Shown here in pieces: positions 59,201 through 64,000 of a DNA stretch of 64,000 bases; the first letter of the stretch is position 1, and the number at the start of each line of letters is the position of its first letter. Where the stretch lies: NCBI GenBank assembly GCA_035638075.1, contig DASRAU010000036.1:1-64000 (forward strand), in the 5' to 3' direction. The notes under the pieces are model-generated. The model did no database searches. It was given only the letters and a program-made list of their open reading frames with translations, and was not told where the DNA came from. This DNA is from DASRAU01 sp035638075. Lineage in GTDB: Bacteria > Acidobacteriota > Polarisedimenticolia > Gp22-AA2. A program made the position numbers and the translations under genes.

Positions 59201-61789
59201 GCGCAGGTGGCTGCGCTTGGAGATCCCCCGGCGTCTCGGAACCAGCCCGTCGAGGATCGGGATCACCGCCGGCAGCACGATCGAGCCCAGGAACAGGGCG
59301 GTCCAGCCGAGGGGAGGAACGCCGGGCAGGATCCAGGCCGCCGCCGCGAGCAGGAAGGTCGACGGCGCGGCGAGGCTGCGGCGCAGGTTGTCGGTCATCT
59401 TCCAGCGGGCGTGGCCGGGCAGGCCGGCGCGCGGGTTCAGGATCCAGGGGAGGAGCTGCCAGTCGCCGCGGACCCAGCGGTGGCGCTGGCGCGCCGCGAC
59501 CCCGTAGTGGGCGGGGAACTCCTCGAACAGGTCCACGTCGGTCGCCAGCCCGGCGCGGGCGAAGGCGCTCTCGAAGAGATCGTGGCTGAGGAGGGTGTTC
59601 TCCGGGACTCTTCCGGCGAGCGCCGCCTCGAACGCATCGACGTCGTAGATCCCCTTGCCGGTGTACGAACCCTCGCCGAAGAGATCCTGGTACACGTCGG
59701 AGATCGCCGCCGCGTACGGATCCACCCCTCCGGGGCCGGAGAGGATCCGCTGCAGGGTGGTGCTGTCCGGCCCCGTCGGCAGGCTGGGGGTGAGATGCGG
59801 CTGCACGATCGCGTACCCCTCGACCACGCGTCCCTTGCGCGGGTCGAAGCGCGGGCGGTTCAAGGGGTGCGCCATCGCCCCGACCAGGCGGCGGGCGCTC
59901 CCCATGGGCAGACGCGTGTCGGAGTCCAGGGTGATGACGTAGCGGACGCCCGGCGGCACCGCGGGCGCCCTCCCCCCGATCGGGACGAAGGTGGTGTCCG
60001 TGGCGCCGCGCAGCAGCCGGTTCAGCTCGTGGAGCTTGCCCCGCTTCCGTTCCCAGCCGATCCATTTCCCTTCGCGCGGGTTCCAGAGACGGCGGCGGTG
60101 CAGCAGGAGAAAGCGTGCCTCGCCGCCGGGGAGGCTGCCGTAGCGCGCATTGAGGCGCGCGATCCCGGCGCTCACCGCGTCGAGGAGATCCGCGTCGCCG
60201 GGGACCGTCTCCGCGGCGGCGTCGGTCCAATCGGTGAGCAGGGCGAAGTGGAGATGCCCTTCGGGATTGGCGAGGTAGTGCACCTCGAGGCGTTCGAGCT
60301 GCCCCGCGATGTCGCCCTGGTTCCGGATCATCGTGGGGACGGCGACGAGAGTGCGAAGCTCCGCGGGGACGCCCCCCGCGAGCTCGAGCTTCGGGAGCAG
60401 GCGGGCCGGGATGAGCCAGGGGACGAGGCGCTGGACGATGGCGATGGCGATCTCGGACGCCGGCACCAGGGCGAACAGGGCCAGAAGCGCCAGCACCCGG
60501 GGAGCGGCCCCCGCGGCGAAGGTCAGGAAGAGCGGGCTCGCGAGCAAAAGCGCGGTGAGAACGGCGATGCTTCCGAGATAGCCGGCGAGGGGATGGGCGC
60601 GGAAGGCGCGGCGGATCCGGATGCTCCAGGGGACGCGGAAGCCGAGGCGCCGCTCGAACGCCCGTCGTCCGCCGGCGAGCAGGTGATACCCGGGGTCCAG
60701 GCGCGCCGCCGAGGCAGGGCCGGCGCCCGCGACACCGCCGGCCAGGCTCACCGCCTCCTGCGCCACTTCGATCTCCGAGCGGGACGATCGACGTGAGAGC
60801 CGCTCGATCCGCGCCCGGTACTCGTCGCGGGTGTTGAAATCCATCGCCGCGAAGCCGGGGGCCTGCCGCAGGACCTCGTCCACCAGGCTGACGCTCTCGA
60901 AGAACACGGTCCAGTCGATGGAGGACATCCAGCGCATGCTGGAGATGATGTTGCGCACCGTCACGTTGGCCGCGGCCTGGGCCTGGTGCTCCTGCGCGAC
61001 CACCTCGTCCGCCGTGGTCCCCTGGGCGCCCAGCCGCGTTTCGAGCCAGGCGAGGGCCGGGGTGACGGAGGGATCCTGGCCGCGCAGGCGCTGCACGAGC
61101 TGCACCGCGAAGGCACGCGACAGCAGGGCATTTCCCAGACCGCCCAGGGCCGCCTCGGAGCGCTCCGGGGGCTGGTCGCCCGGCGCCAGCAGGCGATCCG
61201 CCAGCGCGTCGGCCCGGGCCCGACCCTCGCGGGCGCGGTTGATCGCCTGCGACAGCCGGCGCAGGTTTTCCACCAGGGCCACGCGCAGGTGAATGGCGAC
61301 CGCCCAGATCTCGCCGATGGTCAGCGGCTGGCCGCGTTGATAGGCCTGGACGAAGCGCTGCAGCGTCTCCAGCTCGAAGCGGCTGTCGGTGTGGGCGACG
61401 TACGCCCAGGCCAGCCCGTAGACGCGCGGGTACCCCGCCAGGTGACCGGCGGCGATCTTCGGCAGCAGGCGGTAGTAGCTGCGCGGCAGGTGGTCGCGGA
61501 TGCCGCGGAGCTGTTCGTCCACGACATGGAAGTTGTCGAGGATCCACTCCGCCGCCGGCGTGATCGGCTTCTTCGCCAGGACGGTGGCGGCGATGTCCCG
61601 GTACCCGGCCAGGAGCACCTGTGCGTTGTCGCGGACCCGGGGGAGGAGAGGGCGCCCGCGCGGCGGCCGGCCCCCGGCCTGGTGGGCCTCGGCCAGGCTC
61701 AGGGCGTGCTGCTCGAGACGCTCGATGCCGAAGATCTCGGCGCGGATGGGTTCCTGCTCCGGGGAGGAGCCGTCGATGACCGCGGTCAT
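53273..61789 (-). CDS. ndvB: Cyclic beta-1,2-glucan synthase (GT84-GH94)
   Basis: At 2838 aa this matches the full length of NdvB/ChvB proteins. The N-terminal region is followed by inner-membrane helices near 400-450, 830-870 and 935-990. The GT84 transferase lies between, with ITLDSDTRLP near 620 and RQRHRWVRGDWQLLPW near 780. After a glucoamylase-like middle region, the GH94 phosphorylase-like part ends the protein, with the catalytic Asp in GAGDWNDGMN near residue 2500 and RVEPYVVAADVY. The enzyme initiates, elongates and cyclises beta-1,2-glucan from UDP-glucose and controls ring size. The product is periplasmic and linked to osmoadaptation and host or surface interactions in Proteobacteria. 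No frame break was seen. It follows an unrecognised gene by 34 nt. Confidence 0.96.
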   Translation of the reverse strand: MTAVIDGSSPEQEPIRAEIFGIERLEQHALSLAEAHQAGGRPPRGRPLLPRVRDNAQVLLAGYRDIAATVLAKKPITPAAEWILDNFHVVDEQLRGIRDHLPRSYYRLLPKIAAGHLAGYPRVYGLAWAYVAHTDSRFELETLQRFVQAYQRGQPLTIGEIWAVAIHLRVALVENLRRLSQAINRAREGRARADALADRLLAPGDQPPERSEAALGGLGNALLSRAFAVQLVQRLRGQDPSVTPALAWLETRLGAQGTTADEVVAQEHQAQAAANVTVRNIISSMRWMSSIDWTVFFESVSLVDEVLRQAPGFAAMDFNTRDEYRARIERLSRRSSRSEIEVAQEAVSLAGGVAGAGPASAARLDPGYHLLAGGRRAFERRLGFRVPWSIRIRRAFRAHPLAGYLGSIAVLTALLLASPLFLTFAAGAAPRVLALLALFALVPASEIAIAIVQRLVPWLIPARLLPKLELAGGVPAELRTLVAVPTMIRNQGDIAGQLERLEVHYLANPEGHLHFALLTDWTDAAAETVPGDADLLDAVSAGIARLNARYGSLPGGEARFLLLHRRRLWNPREGKWIGWERKRGKLHELNRLLRGATDTTFVPIGGRAPAVPPGVRYVITLDSDTRLPMGSARRLVGAMAHPLNRPRFDPRKGRVVEGYAIVQPHLTPSLPTGPDSTTLQRILSGPGGVDPYAAAISDVYQDLFGEGSYTGKGIYDVDAFEAALAGRVPENTLLSHDLFESAFARAGLATDVDLFEEFPAHYGVAARQRHRWVRGDWQLLPWILNPRAGLPGHARWKMTDNLRRSLAAPSTFLLAAAAWILPGVPPLGWTALFLGSIVLPAVIPILDGLVPRRRGISKRSHLRAVGNDIQTALAQTLLAITMLAHQAWLMVDAIVRTLWRLGLSRRHLLEWVTAAQAGSGADLKLRSFLRQLAPGVVLAAGAGLLVVLLKPEARLVGLPFVALWVLAPVLAWRISLPPKIASSQVLDSDETRALRMVARRTWRFFERFVDQENHHLPQDNFQEDPEPVAAHRTSPTNLGLYLLSTTVARDFGWIGTLEMLERLEATLRTMADLHRVHGHFVNWYDTRTLRPLEPVYISTVDSGNLAGHLIALAQACRELARRPPIGPEALDGIGDALHLLEDAAAAAGRSRRTPAVTERLLRERVERLSELLASAPASLPEWHGRLDALQSGAVDLATIARGLAIGLEDAAARSGLLTWAAALQDAVRSHRRDFEAASAGARLAAIAARAEDLVGEMDFQVLFDSTRKLFSIGSSVADGRLDPGSYDLLASEARLASFVAVAKGDVPPQHWFLLGRSLTPVGRGAALLSWSGSMFEYLMPLLVMRQPARSLLDLTCRLVVRRQIHYGAERGVPWGISESAYNVRDAELTYQYSDFGVPGLGLKRGLFEDVVVAPYATALAAMLDPRAALHNFSRLEGAGALGPCGFYDALDYTPARLPEGTSVAIVRAFMAHHQGMTIVALGNVVHDEATPRRFHSHPLIQAAELLLEERTPRAVAVARPRAEEVLEAAHVRDLVPPALRRFDSPHDTPPRTHVLSNGRYTVMLTAAGSGFSRWGERAVTRWREDATRDHWGTFVFLRDAGTGAVWSAGFQPCGTEVDRYDVVYSEDRVRITQQDASLSIVLEVVVSHEDDAELRRLTVTNHESRARTIEITSYAEVVLAPQAADEAHPAFSNLFVETEFVATHGALLATRRPRSADEARVWLAHVAASETEPAGPLQFETDRVRFLGRGRGVRTASAVLDGGPLSNTAGTVLDPIVSLRHRMVIPPGGMVRMVFTTLMAPSREQALEIAEKYGQPATFERASALAWTQAQVQLQHLRITQDEAHLFQRLANRLLYADRTLRAGARELASSRGGPGGLWAHGISGDRPIALLRIEREDELEIARQLLRAQEYWRLKGIPADLVILNAQGASYAQNLQHAIEAMARANQPATGTEAQATHGGVFVLREDLLPAPDLAVLRSAARLLIVANRGTLSEQVVRETVPSPAPMPPRRRPARPRPGPAIRPVLDLRFWNGLGGFTPDGREYVTVLDRGQWTPAPWINVVANPDFGFQVSEAGSGHTWSKNSRENKLTPWSNDPVGDPPGETFYVRDEESGALWGPTCLPIREENGAYVIRHGQGYSRFEHVAHDIGLDLLQLVPPADPIKISRLTLRNLSGRRRRLSVTAYVEWVLGVARTGTAPYVVTETDPATGAILARNAWNGEFASRVAFAALGRRPTATTADRLEFLGRNSGPDRPAALEPGRRLSGRIGSGLDPCAALQTIVELEPGESKEVLFLLGQGEGREECGLLIERYRQADGKALLAEVREHWDGLLAAVQVTTPDPAMDLLLNRWLLYQMLSCRLWGRSAFYQAGGAYGFRDQIQDVLAVAATSPELVREHLLRCAARQFKEGDVQHWWHPPTGRGVRTRISDDRLWLPYAVAHYLETTGDESVLDEEIAWLEGARLGEHEQEAYFQPAESEERATLFEHCARALDRSLETGEHGLPLIGAGDWNDGMNRVGHEGRGESVWLAWFLCVNLRQFAAIAGRRGAGERADRWRQKVASLQTAIQKEGWDGAWYRRAFFDDGTPLGSAADEECRIDSIAQSWAVLSGDGDQARARRAMASVEEHLVRRDDRLLLLLAPPFDRLPRDPGYIKGYPPGVRENGGQYTHAAIWSVMAFAALNEGDKAAGLFDLLNPIHHADDAERLRRYRVEPYVVAADVYSEPPHTGRGGWTWYTGAAGWLHRAGLESILGLRKRGASLSIDPCIPRGWKGFEIAWRHGRSLYRITVENPNGVSCGVSRISLDGALLRGGALVPLADDGREHHVQVLLGEIPVNPGRD

Positions 61790-61823
61790 CTCGTGGACCC
61801 GCTTCGCCTGCGGTGAGGCGCAG

Positions 61824-62534
61824 TTAGAGGCTGCGCGCCGTCCCCGGACGCGAGCCGCGGTACGGAAGCGCTGCCGCGCCCCGCCTGACCGCCCCCGCCA
61901 GGGTTCGCAGCCGGGAGGTGGCGATGCCGTAGACCTCGCCGTCCTCGTCGAGGATCTCGACCTGCTCCGGGTTGTCGCCGACGCGGATGGTCTCCGGCCG
62001 CAGGGCCGGGTGGAGCGGCGGCAGCTGCAGCGCCGCCCAGGGGAGCGTCCGGCGCGCGCCGTCCGCGAAGTCGAGGCGCACGGTGCGGTCGGAGGGGTCG
62101 TACACGACGTCGAGCACCGCCTCCGGATCGAGATGCGCCGCGAACTCCGTCAGGCAGGTGTTCAGGTCCTTCTTCAGGGAGTAGGGGCCGATCTTGTACA
62201 GCCACAGCCGGCAGGCGGACGAGAGCATCAGCTGGTTGAGCAGGTGTCCCCATCGCGGGTCGTCATGATGACGCACGAAAGCGACCAGGAGGGGGCTCAG
62301 GCTCGGAAAACACTCCCGCCACGCGGCCCAGCCGCTCCGGGAGTACGCCGGCGCCAGGCTGGAGAGATCCGCCAGGATCACCAGCCGCGCCGGTCCCGGC
62401 CGCGCCGGTCCGTGGCCGTTGGAGCGCGCATGGCCGTTGGAACGCGGTTCGTGCCCGAGGTCGAGGACCGCCCGCAGCACCTCCTCGCGGAAGGGGGCCT
62501 CGGAAATGCGCGACAAATCGACGGCGAAGTGCAT
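61824..62534 (-). CDS. Unrecognised 236-aa protein
   Basis: I do not recognise this protein. It starts MHFAVDLSRISEAPFREEVL and has a short Ser-Asn-Gly-His repeat (RSNGHARSNGHGPARPGPA, residues about 31-49). LVILADLSSLAPAYSRSGWA and PLLVAFVRHHDDPRWGHLLNQ follow. The second half has AVLDVVYDPSDRTVRLDFAD, PWAALQLPPLHPAL and VEILDEDGEVYGIATSRL, a small beta-rich module with a possible DUF2442-like flavour. There is no signal or membrane helix. It precedes the cyclic glucan synthase by 34 nt, so it is probably co-transcribed and may affect that enzyme. The gap to the divergent yaeQ is only about 100 nt. Confidence 0.6.
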   Translation of the reverse strand: MHFAVDLSRISEAPFREEVLRAVLDLGHEPRSNGHARSNGHGPARPGPARLVILADLSSLAPAYSRSGWAAWRECFPSLSPLLVAFVRHHDDPRWGHLLNQLMLSSACRLWLYKIGPYSLKKDLNTCLTEFAAHLDPEAVLDVVYDPSDRTVRLDFADGARRTLPWAALQLPPLHPALRPETIRVGDNPEQVEILDEDGEVYGIATSRLRTLAGAVRRGAAALPYRGSRPGTARSL

Positions 62535-62596
62535 CTCGGCGAGGGCTCCGGGGGCGACGGACTTCTTATCTTATCCCGCGTGCCGCCTTCGACCGC

Positions 62597-62602
62597 CTAT
62601 AA
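62597..62602 (+). promoter_or_regulatory. Perfect TATAAT box upstream of yaeQ
   Basis: TATAAT occurs 30 nt before the first conserved codon of YaeQ, in very GC-rich surroundings where such a match is rare. No good -35 is seen at 16-18 nt. If used, the leader would be only about 25 nt long. Confidence 0.5.
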
Positions 62603-62632
62603 TCGGGCGGAAATCCGCATGGAGCCTGCCAC

Positions 62633-63190
62633 CTGGCGCTGAACGCGACGATTCACCTGTTCGAGATCCAGCTCGCCAACGTCGATCGGGGGGTCTACGA
62701 GCGGCTGTCGTTCCGGGCCGCCCGGCACCCCTCCGAGTCGGCGGAGGGCTTCCTCGTCCGTATCCTCGCCTACTGTCTCGAGTACGCCGAAGGGATCGGC
62801 TTCTCCAACGGCATCGCCGAGCCGGAGGAGCCGGCGATCGCCGTCCGCGATCTGACCGGCCGGGTCCGCGTCTGGATCGACATCGGCGCGCCCGACGCCG
62901 CGCGGATCCACAAAGCCAGCAAGGCGGCGGCGCGCGTCGCCGTCTACACCCACAAGGACCCGGACAGGATCCTCGAGCAGTGGACGGGGAGGCGCATCCA
63001 CCGGGGTCCCGATGTCGAGCTGTACGGATTCGAGCGGTCGCTCGTGGACGGGCTGGTGGCCCGGCTGGAGCGCCGCATGGTCTTCGCGCTGCTGCTGACC
63101 GGGGAGCGCCTCTACGTCAGCATCGGCGAGGTCGGGCTCGAAGGGTCGGTGCAGCGCTACGCCCTGGCGCCGCGCCCCGGAGACCCTTAG
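62633..63190 (+). CDS. YaeQ family protein, apparent CTG start
   Basis: A protein of about 185 aa following the YaeQ pattern: (L)ALNATIHLFEIQLANVDRG, AARHPSESAEGFLVRILAY, NGIAEPEEPAIAVRDLTGRV, WIDIGAPDAARIHKASKAA and VAVYTHKDPDRILEQW. YaeQ proteins have a PD-(D/E)XK-like fold and an uncertain cellular role. In this frame there is no ATG, GTG or TTG between an in-frame stop at 62600-62602 and the conserved N-terminus. CTG 62633 matches the usual MALKAT start and has GGAG eight bases upstream, so I use it. An out-of-frame ATG at 62619 opens a 7-codon frame ending across the start. A one-base sequence error is an alternative explanation. It is followed by the YaiI gene after 3 nt. Confidence 0.8.
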   Translation: MALNATIHLFEIQLANVDRGVYERLSFRAARHPSESAEGFLVRILAYCLEYAEGIGFSNGIAEPEEPAIAVRDLTGRVRVWIDIGAPDAARIHKASKAAARVAVYTHKDPDRILEQWTGRRIHRGPDVELYGFERSLVDGLVARLERRMVFALLLTGERLYVSIGEVGLEGSVQRYALAPRPGDP

Positions 63191-63193
63191 CCC

Positions 63194-63676
63194 GTGCTGG
63201 ACATCTACATCGACGCCGACGGCTGCCCGGTCAAGGAGGAGACCTACAAGATCGCGCGCCGCCACGACCTGCGGGTCGTCGTCGTGTCGAACCAGCCGAT
63301 CCGCATCCCGATGGACGAGCGCTACAGGCTGCAGGTCGTGGGCGACCGGCTCGACGAAGTGGACGACTGGATCGCCGGCCACGCGGCCACCGACGACATC
63401 GTCATCACCGCCGACATCCCGCTGGCGTCGCGCTGCCTTCAGAACGGCGCGGTCGTCGTCAACCCGCGGGGAGGGGAGTTCACCGAGGACAACATCGGCA
63501 GCGCCCTGGCGAACCGCGAGCTGATGTCGCACCTGCGCGACATCGGCGAGAAATCGAGCGGCCCGGCGCCGTTCCAGCCGGCCGACCGCTCGCGCTTCCT
63601 GCACAAGCTGGACGAGGCGATCCGCGGCATCCGGAAGCGGCGGTTGCTGAGGAAGCGGACCACCCCGGACGTGTGA
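63194..63676 (+). CDS. yaiI: YaiI/YqxD (DUF188) family protein
   Basis: A 160-aa protein of the UPF0178/YaiI family. It starts from GTG as VLDIYIDADGCPVKEETYKI, with the conserved D-A-D-x-C-P-V/K motif. Later segments are VVVVSNQPIRIP, VVGDRLDEVDDWI, ADDIVITADIPLA-type strand and acidic residues, NPRGGEFTEDNIGSALANREL, and a basic C-terminus. The acidic cluster suggests a PIN-like nuclease fold, but no activity is established for the family. It begins 3 nt after yaeQ and is probably co-transcribed with it. Confidence 0.92.
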   Translation: MLDIYIDADGCPVKEETYKIARRHDLRVVVVSNQPIRIPMDERYRLQVVGDRLDEVDDWIAGHAATDDIVITADIPLASRCLQNGAVVVNPRGGEFTEDNIGSALANRELMSHLRDIGEKSSGPAPFQPADRSRFLHKLDEAIRGIRKRRLLRKRTTPDV

Positions 63677-63701
63677 GATTGGATGCCGGAAGCAACCCCG
63701 A

Positions 63702-63962
63702 TTAGCGGTAGGCGTCGCTTCGATGCCGCACGGCAATGATGTCGACGACTCGCTCTCCGTCCTGAATCTCGTAGAGAACCCGGTAATCCCCGATTCGAAT
63801 CCGCCAAAGAGATGAGGGGCCCGTCAGCATCCGGCAACCCGGCGGTCGAGGGGCAGTCCCGAGGCCCTCGATTTGGTCGAGCACTTTCCTGGCGAGGCGA
63901 GGCGTCAGGCGCTCGAGCTCTTTTCGCGCCGACCGCGTGAAGCGAAGCTCGAATTCAGCCAC
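63702..63962 (-). CDS. RelE/ParE-type toxin
   Basis: An 86-aa toxin of the RelE/ParE superfamily. It reads ELRFTRSARKELERLTPRLA, KVLDQIEGLG, then RMLTGPSSLWRIRIGDYRVLYEI and the terminal IIAVRHRSDAYR, a classic order for this fold. Such toxins cleave mRNA at the ribosome (RelE) or inhibit gyrase (ParE); the subtype cannot be told. It starts from GTG at 63962. A frame ending at a TGA at 63955-63957 and entering from the window edge could be the antitoxin C-terminus (about 14 residues visible), with an 8-nt overlap, but too little is present to confirm it. Confidence 0.88.
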   Translation of the reverse strand: MAEFELRFTRSARKELERLTPRLARKVLDQIEGLGTAPRPPGCRMLTGPSSLWRIRIGDYRVLYEIQDGERVVDIIAVRHRSDAYR

Positions 63963-64000
63963 GTGCCGGTCGCCGTCGACGGGGACGGAGACGGGCCTTG

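Noticed and set aside
56100..61547. An 1815-residue alternative frame inside the cyclic glucan synthase gene
   Set aside because: Low-complexity Arg/Pro/Gly composition; the other frame gives a complete, motif-bearing GT84-GH94 protein.
1..64000. CRISPR array, tRNA, rRNA, insertion sequence or integrase
   Set aside because: I found no regularly spaced repeats, no cloverleaf-like segment with CCA context, and no transposase or integrase motifs on either strand.

Overview
The window is about 64 kb of very GC-rich, densely coding bacterial DNA from a Gram-negative organism. Evidence for an outer membrane includes a polysaccharide export lipoprotein, an outer-membrane beta-barrel, an OmpA-family protein and a periplasmic-type cyclic glucan synthase. 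The mix of a KaiB/KaiC operon, hybrid signalling kinases, FemAB-like proteins and a Wzx/Wzy-type exopolysaccharide locus would fit a soil or sediment lineage such as Acidobacteriota or a neighbouring phylum. No rRNA or other marker gene is present, so the taxonomy is only a guess. I saw no tRNA, rRNA, CRISPR array, insertion sequence or phage gene. The left edge begins inside a gene at a run of 16 G, which looks like a contig end.

Region 1 (9052 down to the left edge, minus strand) reads as one tightly packed operon. In order of transcription it has a NarL-type response regulator, an outer-membrane beta-barrel, an AMIN/SLBB polysaccharide export protein, a FemAB-like protein, a Fe/Mn superoxide dismutase, a GNAT-like protein, a double-domain KaiC, two KaiB proteins, and a PAS histidine kinase cut by the edge. 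A two-component pair therefore brackets polysaccharide export, oxidative defence and a clock-protein module. A divergent secreted FN3/LamG protein lies at 9497-11866.

Region 2 (36568 down to 11887, minus strand) is a second exceptionally long co-directional run of about 21 genes, with most junctions overlapping or only a few bases apart. It begins with a NusG-family specialised antiterminator behind a hairpin-rich leader. Then come the polymer machinery (Wzz, CpsD-like ATPase, polyprenyl glycosylphosphotransferase, O-antigen ligase/polymerase, Wzx-like flippase), four glycosyltransferases, two asparagine-synthase-type amidotransferases, a polysaccharide deacetylase, a heparinase-like lyase and a FemAB-like protein. 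Unexpected passengers are an M48 protease, two tiny membrane proteins, a dihaem cytochrome, a lipoprotein and a beta-propeller. The outer-membrane export protein missing from this run is probably the one in Region 1.

Region 3 (36866-48098) holds a CheB-CheR-PAS histidine kinase divergent from the EPS run, a class A penicillin-binding protein and an OmpA protein. It also has small stress-type genes (a secreted 135-aa protein, a 27-aa peptide, a PRC-barrel protein) separated by two strong hairpins. A plus-strand trio follows: methyltransferase, parallel beta-helix protein and a release-factor-like small protein.

Region 4 (62534 down to 48104, minus strand) has an unrecognised 236-aa protein, a full-length 2838-aa cyclic beta-1,2-glucan synthase, a B12-binding-type radical SAM enzyme, two tandem FemAB-like paralogues and a DegT-type aminotransferase. 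At the right edge are YaeQ (apparently with a CTG start), a YaiI/YqxD protein and a RelE/ParE toxin. Overall the window is an envelope-polysaccharide island with unusually heavy signalling control.
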